Assembly: GCF_002208135.1 (NCBI RefSeq)
Contig: NZ_CP021647.1
Span: forward strand, 1,057,501-1,121,500
Source: Pseudoalteromonas piscicida
GTDB taxonomy: Bacteria > Pseudomonadota > Gammaproteobacteria > Enterobacterales > Alteromonadaceae
DNA: 64,000 bases
Direction: 5' to 3'
Positions 6,386 to 15,763 of this stretch are shown piece by piece (the first letter of the stretch is position 1; every line of letters starts with the position of its first letter). The notes under the pieces were generated by a model that saw nothing but the letters and a program-made list of their open reading frames with translations, ran no database searches and was not told where the DNA came from. A program made the position numbers and the translations under genes.

Positions 6386-6931
6386 TTAGTTTACATCGCT
6401 TGCGAGTAAGCCATATAGTGCAGAGTCTGAAACTTCGCCAGCAATTTCCCAGCGAGCGCGCAAGTGGCCTTCTTTAGTAAACCCTAGTTTTGCGAGTACT
6501 TTGGCTGAACCGGTATTAGCGGGATCAATCTCAGCTTCAATACGCCTCAACTGTAGTGTTGAAAAAGCATAGTCAATGAGTGCAGAGCCCGCTTCTTGAA
6601 TGACACCTTGCCCCCAGTGAGATTTGGCAATACCAAAGCCAATTTCGGCACGACGTGACGCTTTATCCCAGCTAAACAGTAAACATTTACCAATTACTGT
6701 TTCATCACTTTTCGAAACAATGGCCAGTGTGATCGCTTGTTGCGTAGTCAAGTCTTCATGTGATTGCTTGATAAATTGTGTTGCATCGTCAAGGCATTCC
6801 CAAGGTGGCGTGTTCCAATAGCGCATGACGTCTGCGTCCGAGAATATGGCAAATAGTGCTTCGGCGTCTTGTGAGGTTAAGGGTCTAAGTGTGAATCGCT
6901 CGGTGTCGAGTTTGATTGTCGTTAATTGCAA
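6386..6931 (-). CDS. GNAT N-acetyltransferase, RimJ/RimL type
   Basis: A 182-residue GNAT protein. It starts in the usual RimJ manner (LDTERFTLRPLTSQDAEALF), has the acetyl-CoA loop region SHWGQGVIQEAGSALIDYAF (R/Q-x-x-G-x-G/A type) and ends with the AKLGFTKEGHLR block common to this subfamily. I place the start at TTG 6929-6931, with AAGGAA 8 bases upstream. The longer frame from 6976 begins inside the terminator of the upstream S9 peptidase gene and is unlikely. The substrate is a small molecule or N-terminus, not predictable. Confidence 0.85.
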   Translation of the reverse strand: MQLTTIKLDTERFTLRPLTSQDAEALFAIFSDADVMRYWNTPPWECLDDATQFIKQSHEDLTTQQAITLAIVSKSDETVIGKCLLFSWDKASRRAEIGFGIAKSHWGQGVIQEAGSALIDYAFSTLQLRRIEAEIDPANTGSAKVLAKLGFTKEGHLRARWEIAGEVSDSALYGLLASDVN

Positions 6932-6948
6932 TATCTTTTTTCCTTGAT

Positions 6949-6972
6949 AAAAAAGGGCGCATATTAGCGCCC
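6949..6972 (-). terminator. Terminator of the S9 peptidase gene
   Basis: Read on the - strand: GGGCGC-TAATAT-GCGCCC followed by TTTTTT. It lies just after the S9 stop and just before the GNAT start. Confidence 0.85.
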
Positions 6973-6989
6973 TCAAACAATAAGAAGGC

Positions 6990-9044
6990 TTATTTATTCG
7001 CGTCTTTAACTGCTTTTAGCTTCGCAGCGTGGTCAATTTCATAATCTGGCATGTCTTTTTTGCCTTCGATTAGGTAGTTGTCCATCCAGCGCATCAAGCG
7101 CAAGCTGTAGTCATATTGAGCCGCAGCTTTGCGGTTACCGTGACCTTCGCCTGGATAGTAAACTAGACGTACGTCTTTACCTTGCACTTTCATATAGCGA
7201 TATAGCTCCATAGATTGTGCTGGATGTACACGTGGGTCATCTTTACCATGCATAATTAGTAATGGTGTTTTAGATTGGCCTGCCCAGTAAATCGGACTGC
7301 GCTCTAGGTACCACTGCCATTTATCCCAAGGGTAAGAGCGAGCGTGCACTAAGTACATTTCGTTTGAGATATCGGTAGTACCAAACTTAGATAGTTGGTT
7401 AGTTACCCCAACAAACATCACGCTTGCCGCAAAGTGTTCAGTTAGTTTTGTAGCACCCCAAGCAGAGGCATAACCGCCGTAAGAGCCACCGGTAATACCA
7501 ACACGTTTAGTATCCACTAAACCGGTATTGACTAGGTATTCTTTCATATCTACCAAGTCGTCAAACTCTTTGCCAGCGTAGTCGCCTTGGCCAAGTTTTG
7601 AGTAATCAACGCCTTTACCTGTCGAACCTCGGTAGTTTGGATAGAATACCGCATAGCCGCGTGCTGCGCCCATTTGACCTGGATCTGAATAGCTCGTGAG
7701 CCAGCCATTTTTGTCGTGGCTTTCCGGACCACCGTGCACCGACATGATCAGTGGATAACGTGTACCTTCTTGGTAATCCAGTGGATAAATTAATACGCCA
7801 CCAATTTCAACGCCATCGCGGGCTTTGAAGTTAATAGCCTCTTGTTTTGCAAAACGTTTGTTATCTAACCATGGGTTAGAGTTTGACAGACGAGTTGCCT
7901 TGCTTGAGCGGATCATAAACACTTCATTTGGGTGCTTAGCTGTGTTTGCACGTAGGGCAATGGTTTTGTCTGAATCAGAGATAGATAGGTTTGACGCTAT
8001 AAATTTACCTTCTTTGATCAGCTTTTTGTATTTATTTGAACCGACTTTAATTTGGCCTACAAAACTTTCAGCGCCGACATTTGCGACAAAAGTCAGCTGG
8101 TTTTTGCGGTTTGACCATTCAAAATCACCAATGTGACCCATAAAGTTCGGGATCCACTCTTCTACTTTGCCGCTTTGTGCATTGGCAAGGTATAAGCGAC
8201 CAGTTGCCGGGTCGTGCTTGTCTTCAGCGCCTAAAATCGCGATGTATTTACCATCGTGAGAAAACTCAGCGGTGCCAAGTTTACCTTCTGTTTTGAATGA
8301 CGTGGTAATTTGTTGTGTTTTTGCGTCAAGTACATGCCATTGTGACTTCATATATTTGTCATCAATAAGCGCTGTTGGCTGGGTTTTTACCAGTAATTTA
8401 GAGGCATCGTCAGCCCAGTTGATTTCACTTACATAGCCTTCGATGTTCAGTGCCGCTGGGGTCAGCGGTTTTTCTGATGCTGCAAGATCAATGATATGAA
8501 GCTGTTTGTTTTTTAAACCCAGTTCATACACTTCAGCCATAAAACCAAGCTTTTTTAGCTCTTTTTCTGACTTATCGGCAGCTGGCATTGCAAGGATCGC
8601 AACCTGTTTGCCATCAGGGCTTAGGCTATAAGCCGAGATCCCAGTGCCTTTTAGTGAAAGCACTTTCTGTGCTTCCCCACCGTTTACCGCGATGCGATAA
8701 AGGGCGCGTTGCTTGTCTTCTTTTTTCTTGGTTAGGAAATAAATGAACTGACCGTCGGCTGACCAAGAGATGCTTGAGATGCTGACTTTGCCGGTGATGA
8801 ATGGGCGCTCGACACCTTCGTCGTCAACCACATAAAGCTCACTGTAATTAGAACCATTTTGGTCAACGTAAAGCTCACGCGGTACCGAGCGAGTAAAAGC
8901 AACGAGTTCGCCATCAGGACTCACCGACGTTGAGCTTACCGATTGGATCTTTGGGATGTCTTCAATGGTGATGGTATCGCTTGCGAGGCTTGCAGCGCTG
9001 GTGAAGCCCATTGCTAAAGCCAAAGCAGACTTAAGTAGTTTCAT
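6990..9044 (-). CDS. Secreted S9 prolyl-oligopeptidase-family peptidase
   Basis: 684 residues with a Sec signal peptide (MKLLKSALALAMGFTSAASLAS), an N-terminal beta-propeller with TolB-like repeats (SVSPDGELVAF, WSADGQFIYFL, SLSPDGKQVAI), and a C-terminal alpha/beta-hydrolase domain. The triad is visible: Ser521 in GGSYGGYAS, Asp in HGKDDPRVHP, His in GEGHGNRK. This is the dipeptidyl/acylaminoacyl peptidase group, trimming peptides in the periplasm or outside. AGGATAAATA precedes the ATG. It lies among TBDT genes and regulators, consistent with peptide scavenging. It has its own terminator. Confidence 0.93.
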   Translation of the reverse strand: MKLLKSALALAMGFTSAASLASDTITIEDIPKIQSVSSTSVSPDGELVAFTRSVPRELYVDQNGSNYSELYVVDDEGVERPFITGKVSISSISWSADGQFIYFLTKKKEDKQRALYRIAVNGGEAQKVLSLKGTGISAYSLSPDGKQVAILAMPAADKSEKELKKLGFMAEVYELGLKNKQLHIIDLAASEKPLTPAALNIEGYVSEINWADDASKLLVKTQPTALIDDKYMKSQWHVLDAKTQQITTSFKTEGKLGTAEFSHDGKYIAILGAEDKHDPATGRLYLANAQSGKVEEWIPNFMGHIGDFEWSNRKNQLTFVANVGAESFVGQIKVGSNKYKKLIKEGKFIASNLSISDSDKTIALRANTAKHPNEVFMIRSSKATRLSNSNPWLDNKRFAKQEAINFKARDGVEIGGVLIYPLDYQEGTRYPLIMSVHGGPESHDKNGWLTSYSDPGQMGAARGYAVFYPNYRGSTGKGVDYSKLGQGDYAGKEFDDLVDMKEYLVNTGLVDTKRVGITGGSYGGYASAWGATKLTEHFAASVMFVGVTNQLSKFGTTDISNEMYLVHARSYPWDKWQWYLERSPIYWAGQSKTPLLIMHGKDDPRVHPAQSMELYRYMKVQGKDVRLVYYPGEGHGNRKAAAQYDYSLRLMRWMDNYLIEGKKDMPDYEIDHAAKLKAVKDANK

Positions 9045-9177
9045 TATTTATCCTAAATTTTCATTCACTTGTTGTAACTTCTAGATGAAGTTTTTAGGCA
9101 TTCTACTTGTCACTAGAATAAAAACCAATGTTTGCGATTAATTGTCGGTTAAGCCTGATAAAGCGAAGAGGCTATCC

Positions 9178-9483
9178 TTATAGTCCAAAATTCAGTGAGC
9201 CTGAATAATCGACCTGAAATGGCGTAAGGTGATTAACTGCATACGAAACGTTGCCTTTGTCATCCATGATGTAAATAGAAGCACCACAGTGTTTGCAAAA
9301 ACCATGCTCTTGGATGGTTTGAGCTTTCGAATGCGGCACTACAAATCGCGCGAGAGATTTACAAGCGTTTTCGATAAGGCCGTGAGCCTGAATAAACTGC
9401 ACACCAGAGCATATTTCGTTGGCTGTTGTCGTGGTGAAAATACGATAGTGGATCTGGCCGCAGTGGCACGATGTGGCGATCAT
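9178..9483 (-). CDS. GFA/CENP-V-type zinc protein
   Basis: 101 residues, matching the glutathione-dependent formaldehyde-activating (GFA) fold. It has an N-terminal CHCG pair and an FCKHCG pair near residue 67; the family holds structural and catalytic zinc through CxC, CxxC and CxxC sets. The middle CxxC is reduced to a single Cys (EICSGVQF), so the catalytic zinc site may be incomplete. Most GFA proteins have no proven formaldehyde activity. AAGGA precedes the ATG. It is divergent from the LysR gene, its likely regulator. Confidence 0.75.
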   Translation of the reverse strand: MIATSCHCGQIHYRIFTTTTANEICSGVQFIQAHGLIENACKSLARFVVPHSKAQTIQEHGFCKHCGASIYIMDDKGNVSYAVNHLTPFQVDYSGSLNFGL

Positions 9484-9579
9484 GTTGATGTCCTTTATTT
9501 TCTTTTGAATTAAGTTTACTTTTTATTTTTAGTTAATATATATTCATTTGGTGTAAAGACTTTTTCCTAAGAGGAAATA

Positions 9580-10485
9580 ATGAGAAAGGAATACGATAAA
9601 CTTCACTTACTCAAAATATTGTGTTGTGTTGCTGAGCAGCACTCCTTCAGCCGAGCTGCAGAACAGCTCGGTACCACGACATCAGCGGTGAGTAAATCGA
9701 TAGCTCAGCTAGAGTCATCTTATGGACAAGTACTTTTAAATCGAACAACCCGTAAACTCGCATTGTCTGATGCTGGTAAATTGGTGTACGAAAAAGGGAA
9801 AAAGATCCTTCGTGCGCTACGCGATTTGGAAGAAGAAGTCGAACAGGTTGGAGTGCATCAATCTGGTCACCTAAAAATAACCTTTCCAAATACGATAGGG
9901 CGTATGTTACTGAGCCAAATTTGTATCGATTTTCAAAAGCGCTATCCACAAATAAAGTTAGAGCTGATGTTTACCGCAGCAAACCAGGATTTAATCGAAG
10001 ATGAGATTGATGTTGCTTTTAGGCTTTCGGCCGAATTGAAAGATAGTCAATTTTATGTCTTGAAATTAATCAATATAAACTCGACTTTTGTTGCCGCTCC
10101 CAGCTATTTAGCGGCTCACGGGAAGCCTGAGCAATTAGACGAGCTGAGTAGGCACAATATGTTGTTATCTAAACTTAACCATGTTGAAGATAGTTGGCAT
10201 GACGGAACTCGCAGTTATTCTCTGCAAGGTAACTTGATAGCGAATAGTCGCTTTCACATTAGAGAGGCGGTGTTGGCAGGATTGGGGGTTGCCATGCTAC
10301 CGTCTTATTTCTGCCAACGGGATATTGATTCGGGCGCTTTGGTTGAGCTGTTCCCTGAACAAAATAGGCCCGAAGTTACTTTGCATGCAATATATAAAGT
10401 GAAACGAGAGCACTCTGCAAAGCTGGACCTATTTTTAGGATTTGTACAGGCGCAATTATCGTGCAAATCAGAATTGGTATCTTAG
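9580..10485 (+). CDS. LysR-family transcriptional regulator
   Basis: 301 residues. The winged helix-turn-helix is at about residues 8-67 (AEQHSFSRAAEQLGTTTSAV), followed by a linker helix and a periplasmic-binding-like effector domain ending with the usual GLGVAMLPSYFCQRDI segment. It resembles the CrgA/AaeR-like subgroup that often regulates a divergent neighbour. The GFA gene lies 96 bases away on the other strand. AAGAGGAAATA is a good ribosome site. The 3' end overlaps the convergent TBDT stop by 18 bases. Confidence 0.9.
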   Translation: MRKEYDKLHLLKILCCVAEQHSFSRAAEQLGTTTSAVSKSIAQLESSYGQVLLNRTTRKLALSDAGKLVYEKGKKILRALRDLEEEVEQVGVHQSGHLKITFPNTIGRMLLSQICIDFQKRYPQIKLELMFTAANQDLIEDEIDVAFRLSAELKDSQFYVLKLININSTFVAAPSYLAAHGKPEQLDELSRHNMLLSKLNHVEDSWHDGTRSYSLQGNLIANSRFHIREAVLAGLGVAMLPSYFCQRDIDSGALVELFPEQNRPEVTLHAIYKVKREHSAKLDLFLGFVQAQLSCKSELVS

Positions 10486-13068
10486 CCCCGCGTAGTAGCG
10501 TCGACCATTCACATATACCCCTGTTGGTGCGTACTCGTTGCGATCATAGGTATAGATTTGTTCGTCGGTTAAATTAATAAACTCAAATTGTGCATCGAGG
10601 TTATCACTTAATTTAACCGTGAGGCTGCCGTCTAATTGGCCGTAATTATCCATCATGGTCTCGCCTACACCGGTGGCAAACTGGGTTCGATAATTATAGC
10701 TAAGCCGTGCGCTAAATTGGTGGTTTTCGTAGTACGCGGTGAGGTTAGCGCTGTGTTTTGAGGTGCCCGGTACTTTGTCCTGTAAGCCAACGTCAATGTT
10801 ATCACGTTCCCCATCAACGTAGGTGTAATTGGCGATTAACCCAAAACCGTACGCTAGTGTCTGTTGGTAACTGAGTTCAACACCACGGATACTGCCGCCA
10901 GCACCATTACTGGGCCTATCGATAGACATCAAAATGCCTTCATGACGCTCAAGTTTTCGCTCAAATTCAATAAAAGACTCTACATCTTTGTTAAATAAGG
11001 CGATTGAGGCGAGTCCTGCATCATCAAAGTACCACTCAAGGCTGGCATCAAACTGCGCCGCTCTATATGGATCTAGGCTGGCGTTGCCACCTTGTCCTTG
11101 AGCTTGAGTCACGTTGTAATTTGTAGAAGGCATAAGGTGATGAAATTGCGCTCGCGACATGACGCGTGCAACAGAAAAACGGCCAACCAGACTCTCGCTT
11201 AGATCAAACTTGATATTAGCGCTGGGTAGAATATCGATGTAATCCCGAGACTCTTCATGCCAAATATAGCTGTCGGGCGCTTCGATGGGAGAGGCGACAC
11301 GTTTAAATGCGCCAGAGTCTTGAAAGGTTTTGACGACCCGGACCCCAAGGTTGGCAGCATAGGACTCACCTGCGAGTTGCATTTGACCGTAAGCGGCGGC
11401 GGTTTTTTCTGTAATATTAAAACGACTGGCTTTTTCTATCTCTTGTTCAAAATTGAGCGTATCAAAGTCTTTAGCGAGCAGCGCAATATCGGCATAACTG
11501 TAGTTTTTTAACGTATTTGCATTGCCTACACCGCGCAAATAACCATCCACAAAAGTGCCAGGATAGGCGGCCAGAGTAGTGTCAAGCTCACCGGCTAGAC
11601 CATCAAGCCCTCCATCTATTGAACGGTGGCGCAAAAAGTTTCGTTGATGGTCCTTGAGTTTTACGCCAAATTTAATCGTGTCGACCTGTTTAAAGTCGAT
11701 ATCGTAGGCAAAGTCGGCTTGCGCGAAGTATGATTTATCCTTGCCATCTTGGCTGTCATTTCGAGCTTCGGTGATAAACCAACTCGCTGCATCTAACGGT
11801 GAAATCCCATAACTTGCGACGATATTCTTTCGCATAGAAGTATCAACATGAAAACGGGTATTAGCAGAAAACTGTGACGTGACGTCTTCTTTGGTGCCGC
11901 CTGAGCCGTGGCTCAGACCCACTTGAAACTGGCTCGACCAATAAATGCCATCATATACCAAGTCTAGATGGGCACTTTTGGTGCTGATCTGCGAATCTCG
12001 CCAAATGGCTTCCATGCTGGTATTGAACGGCGCCGGTGTGGGTAAATAATGGGCGCTCACCAAAGTACCCTCTTGTACTCGTAAATCGGTTACCCCGCCG
12101 CCTAGATCGATAGACTTTGCACTTTGCCAGAGAAAGTTTTGATTGTTGTTGTCTGCGTTTAGATGAGAATAAAGTAAGTGACTATTTAACCTAAGCCGTG
12201 GGGAAAGTTGGAACGCGGCATTGACTGTATAAGCCTGCAATTCTCTTTGTTGCTGAAAAATCGCGGAGCCTCCACCACCAGGAAACCACAACGTTTGGCT
12301 TTTATCTTGTGGGGTCTGCTGGGTAGCATACCAAGTATCATCATCACCTTGGTATAACGTCCTATCGTGCCATCCCCACGATTCTAGGCCGTCGCGTCTG
12401 AGGCTGCGATCTCGTCGTGTTGCGGTAAAAAGCACAGCATAGTCGCCACTTTCGCTATGGTAGTTATAAATTGCAGATAATTGTGGGTCGAGTTTATCGC
12501 TCAAGTCACTGTATTGGAACTGGGCCGTTACAACGCCATAGCCTGAAGGCGTAAGCAGGGGGTCGCGGGTTTTTATATTGATTGCACCACCTAACGAACC
12601 TTCATCCTGCATAGCTTGTGGTGTTTTGAACACCTCGAGGCTAGAGACGATTTCACTGGGTAATAAAGTAAAATTAAAGCCACGGCTTGGTTGACTTGAG
12701 ATCCACCAGTCCGCCGAGGCGAGATATTGGCCATTCAAATAGGTTCTATTTTGCTCGGGAGTTGTACCTCGCACACCGATCCGCTCACCTTCTCCTTGTG
12801 CTCGAGAAAGTGAGATACCGGTGATCCGTTGCAGCGCCTCTGCGACGTTTTTATCTGGAAACTTACCTATGTCTTCAGCACTGATCGTATCTGAAATTTG
12901 TTGATTGTGGCGTTTATTACTGAGAGACTTGACAACGCTGTCATGAAAGGCACGGATTTCGATGCGTTCTATGGCATTTTCAGCTGTCTGATTTTGCTCA
13001 ACGGCATAACTTGCAGCTGTAATAAAGAATGCGCTACAAGAAACTGTTCGGATGAGAAATTCTGACAT
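10468..13068 (-). CDS. TonB-dependent outer-membrane receptor (copy 1)
   Basis: About 866 residues from the ATG at 13066-13068. I prefer this start because a signal peptide (MSEFLIRTVSCSAFFITAASYA) follows it; the frame is open 75 bases further. The plug domain has the Alteromonadales signature SAEDIGKFPDKNVAEALQ, then GEGERIGVRG and SRGFNFTLLPSE, followed by a 22-strand-type barrel ending GLRYQF with the terminal Phe needed for insertion. Energy comes from TonB. The ligand is not visible; relatives take up carbohydrates or peptides. It is paralogous to the receptor at 17358 and divergent from a CadC-like regulator, its probable regulator. Confidence 0.92.
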   Translation of the reverse strand: MSEFLIRTVSCSAFFITAASYAVEQNQTAENAIERIEIRAFHDSVVKSLSNKRHNQQISDTISAEDIGKFPDKNVAEALQRITGISLSRAQGEGERIGVRGTTPEQNRTYLNGQYLASADWWISSQPSRGFNFTLLPSEIVSSLEVFKTPQAMQDEGSLGGAINIKTRDPLLTPSGYGVVTAQFQYSDLSDKLDPQLSAIYNYHSESGDYAVLFTATRRDRSLRRDGLESWGWHDRTLYQGDDDTWYATQQTPQDKSQTLWFPGGGGSAIFQQQRELQAYTVNAAFQLSPRLRLNSHLLYSHLNADNNNQNFLWQSAKSIDLGGGVTDLRVQEGTLVSAHYLPTPAPFNTSMEAIWRDSQISTKSAHLDLVYDGIYWSSQFQVGLSHGSGGTKEDVTSQFSANTRFHVDTSMRKNIVASYGISPLDAASWFITEARNDSQDGKDKSYFAQADFAYDIDFKQVDTIKFGVKLKDHQRNFLRHRSIDGGLDGLAGELDTTLAAYPGTFVDGYLRGVGNANTLKNYSYADIALLAKDFDTLNFEQEIEKASRFNITEKTAAAYGQMQLAGESYAANLGVRVVKTFQDSGAFKRVASPIEAPDSYIWHEESRDYIDILPSANIKFDLSESLVGRFSVARVMSRAQFHHLMPSTNYNVTQAQGQGGNASLDPYRAAQFDASLEWYFDDAGLASIALFNKDVESFIEFERKLERHEGILMSIDRPSNGAGGSIRGVELSYQQTLAYGFGLIANYTYVDGERDNIDVGLQDKVPGTSKHSANLTAYYENHQFSARLSYNYRTQFATGVGETMMDNYGQLDGSLTVKLSDNLDAQFEFINLTDEQIYTYDRNEYAPTGVYVNGRRYYAGLRYQF

Positions 13069-13167
13069 TGTGCTCAACTTATAATACGAGTAAGTTACCT
13101 TTAGTTGATACCCATAATACGCTTTTATTACGAGCCTAACCATAGTTTTACAAATTTTTAGTAGTTG

Positions 13168-15273
13168 ATGGTTGAAAACTTAGATAAACGTTTTTTAATC
13201 AATGAGATACTTGTCGACCTGAGCAATTTATCTGTGTGTGTTGACGGTTCTTGGAGAAGCATCGAAGCGAAACATGCGGCATTATTGCGTCTATTGATTG
13301 CAAACAAGGGACAGGTTGTTACCAGAGACGCCATCTTAGATATCGTATGGCCAGGGACTATCGTCAGTGATAACTCTGTTAGTCAGCTGGTGGTTCAACT
13401 ACGTAAGTTGCTTGGTGACAGTTCAAACGACCCAAAAATAATTAAAACGGTACCACGCCTAGGGTATCAATGTATTGCACAAATCGAAAAAGCCCCAACG
13501 TTACTTGAGCAAGTGGAGGAGCTATCTCGTGGTCGCGGCGCGCAATTTGCCTTGCTCGGTTTTTTTGTGGGTCTTGTGGTGACTTTGCTTGGTGTTTTTA
13601 TCGCTGAGCGGTGGCAAAGTGAATTGCAACAACAGTCAGTTTCAGCAACTCGGATCACTTCTACACCTGGCGCTGAAGTCTTTGTGCGCTTTTCTCCAAA
13701 TGGTAAGTATTTAGTCTACAGCTATCTAGCCGAGGGAGCTGATCAGTTTGATTTGGCGGTCTATGATCTTGAGACAAAGACAACCCATACGATAAAAAGC
13801 AGCGGTTATAGTGAAGAGTCGGCAAGTTGGTCTTTAGATGGTAATTGGCTGATTTATTCGCGCTCTGATCCGGTTTCCTGTGAAGTGCGAGCGCTACATG
13901 TAAAAGGCCCTATAGAAATGTGGCGACTGGCGCGCGATAGCGTGCTTGGCAGCTGTAATAGCGCACAAGACTCGGCACCTTGGCTTGAATATCAAACGGG
14001 TCATTTTATTACTAAGTCTTGGGATAAAGCAGGCACGTATTTGCAATCTGCAGAGGTCACTTTTGCTGATAATCATCCTAAGGTGCTCAACACCACGGCG
14101 TTGCCAATTCGCGATGTAACACATTACCAAGTTAATCAACAAACACTGTTGTATCAGATAAAAGAGCAGGGCGTTTACCGACTTAATCTGGGTCAACTTG
14201 GGGAGCTTGAAAGCCAAGCGACCTCGCTCTCCAAGCAGTCTTTTTCGGCATTGAGTCACGGTTATCAGGACGATACGGTCATTATTGCCAAACACAACTT
14301 GAGTGTGCTTAAAGGCCGTGAGCAGCAAGTGTTATATTCCGGGTTTGGCGCGATATCTGAGATTGATGTCAACACGCAATTACGTGCTTCTGCGCACACT
14401 GAGGGCGTGGCTGAAATTAACTTTTATCAGCTTGCTCCGGACGCACGAGGTGAGGCACAGCAAAAGCAGTTAACGTCGCCCGCAAGAATGGACCTACTTG
14501 CCGCTTTGTCCGAAGACGGTGCACATTTTGTGTATGCTTCGGTGACAGCCAAAAATAATGATGCGCCACAATTTGAGTTGTGGCATAAACATGCTTTTCG
14601 GCCAACGTCGAGTTTGCTTGGTACTATGCCGCTGGGGGAAGTGCCGATTCTGCTATTGCTGTCGCCTAATAACGAATATCTCGCCGTATTATCTAAGTCG
14701 CACAAAGTGTATTTAATAAGCTCTTTTACTAAAGAAGTTAAAAAAGTAGTTGATAACTTTGCTGAAATTTCTGACTTGCGTTGGTCACAGGATGGTAGAA
14801 ACCTGTATTATCGAGCAAAGCTCTCTATGGAAGCAAAATGGCAGGCTTGGCAATTCACGGTATCTCAAGGGCGCAGTGAGCAACAACCTTTGGTGGTCCA
14901 ATTGCCTGATTTACCCCTTATTCAGAAGAACCCCAGCTTTGTGGGGTATAAAGAGCAAGTCAGGGAATATCTAATCACTGTACTCGCTGAGACATTTGAT
15001 GTGGAGCAGTTGCGTGGGTCTTTGTCTCTTTACCAACCTGCAGTATACCGAGACGGGATTTACTTTGTACTGAAAAGAGGGCACCAATTGGTGCTCTATC
15101 GCTATTTAAGTGATGAAAACAAGGCTGAAGAGATTCAATCAATAGGATTACATCTTTACGCGGGGTTTACCGAATTACAGGTACTGGCAAGCTTTGATGG
15201 CAGTCAGGTGATATTCAATCGGATCAACAACTATGAAAGTGACATAGTATTACTTGAGTACGGTAACAGATGA
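13168..15273 (+). CDS. CadC/ToxR-like membrane regulator with propeller sensor
   Basis: 701 residues from the ATG at 13168 (a TTG just before it is also open). An OmpR-type winged helix fills residues 5-105 (KGQVVTRDAILDIVWPG, NSVSQLVVQLRKLLGD, VPRLGYQC). One membrane helix follows (about 127-148), then a large periplasmic part with TolB/WD40-type repeats (VRFSPNGKYLVYSYL, ASWSLDGNWLIYS, LRWSQDGRNLYYRA). It likely senses a ligand in the periplasm and activates genes directly from the membrane. Being divergent from TBDT copy 1 suggests control of that receptor. Its stop overlaps the sixA start (ATGA). Confidence 0.88.
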   Translation: MVENLDKRFLINEILVDLSNLSVCVDGSWRSIEAKHAALLRLLIANKGQVVTRDAILDIVWPGTIVSDNSVSQLVVQLRKLLGDSSNDPKIIKTVPRLGYQCIAQIEKAPTLLEQVEELSRGRGAQFALLGFFVGLVVTLLGVFIAERWQSELQQQSVSATRITSTPGAEVFVRFSPNGKYLVYSYLAEGADQFDLAVYDLETKTTHTIKSSGYSEESASWSLDGNWLIYSRSDPVSCEVRALHVKGPIEMWRLARDSVLGSCNSAQDSAPWLEYQTGHFITKSWDKAGTYLQSAEVTFADNHPKVLNTTALPIRDVTHYQVNQQTLLYQIKEQGVYRLNLGQLGELESQATSLSKQSFSALSHGYQDDTVIIAKHNLSVLKGREQQVLYSGFGAISEIDVNTQLRASAHTEGVAEINFYQLAPDARGEAQQKQLTSPARMDLLAALSEDGAHFVYASVTAKNNDAPQFELWHKHAFRPTSSLLGTMPLGEVPILLLLSPNNEYLAVLSKSHKVYLISSFTKEVKKVVDNFAEISDLRWSQDGRNLYYRAKLSMEAKWQAWQFTVSQGRSEQQPLVVQLPDLPLIQKNPSFVGYKEQVREYLITVLAETFDVEQLRGSLSLYQPAVYRDGIYFVLKRGHQLVLYRYLSDENKAEEIQSIGLHLYAGFTELQVLASFDGSQVIFNRINNYESDIVLLEYGNR

Positions 15274-15746
15274 AAATATTAAGACTGCTTAGACACGCCA
15301 AGTCTAGTTGGAAAGACCTTGCGGTCGAGGATGTCAATCGGCCATTAAAAGCCAAAGGGCATAAGCGCTGTAGTTTACTTGCCAAGATGCTGGGGGAATT
15401 ACCTGCAACTCAAATTCATTCAAGCCATGCTAAACGAGCTCTACAAACCGCAGATATTATCGCTAAGGCATGCTGTGGTTCTCGAGAAGTTACAATAAAC
15501 AAGGCGCTTTATACCTTTGAAATGCAGACTCTACAGCAAGCGCTATATAGATTGCCGGATGAAGCAAACGATGTCTTGTTGGTGGCGCACAACCCCGCTT
15601 TACTATCACTCGTAAATTGGCTAACTGAGTTGAATCTTGAAAATATAGTGACTGCCGGTTATGTAGAATTAGCGTGTGATATTTCGCATTGGGTGCAGCT
15701 TTCTCCTTCAAACTGTCACCATATCCGGCATGTTTTTCTTAAATAA
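15270..15746 (+). CDS. sixA: SixA-type phosphohistidine phosphatase
   Basis: 158 residues of the histidine phosphatase superfamily. The catalytic RHxK-type motif LRHAKSSW lies at residues 7-14 and the second His region VAHNPALLS near residue 107. SixA removes phosphate from His of phosphotransfer domains. A 4-base ATGA overlap with the CadC-like gene indicates translational coupling, which is an unusual partner for sixA. Length matches the family. Confidence 0.85.
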   Translation: MKILRLLRHAKSSWKDLAVEDVNRPLKAKGHKRCSLLAKMLGELPATQIHSSHAKRALQTADIIAKACCGSREVTINKALYTFEMQTLQQALYRLPDEANDVLLVAHNPALLSLVNWLTELNLENIVTAGYVELACDISHWVQLSPSNCHHIRHVFLK

Positions 15747-15763
15747 TCTGAGGCTAAATAAAG

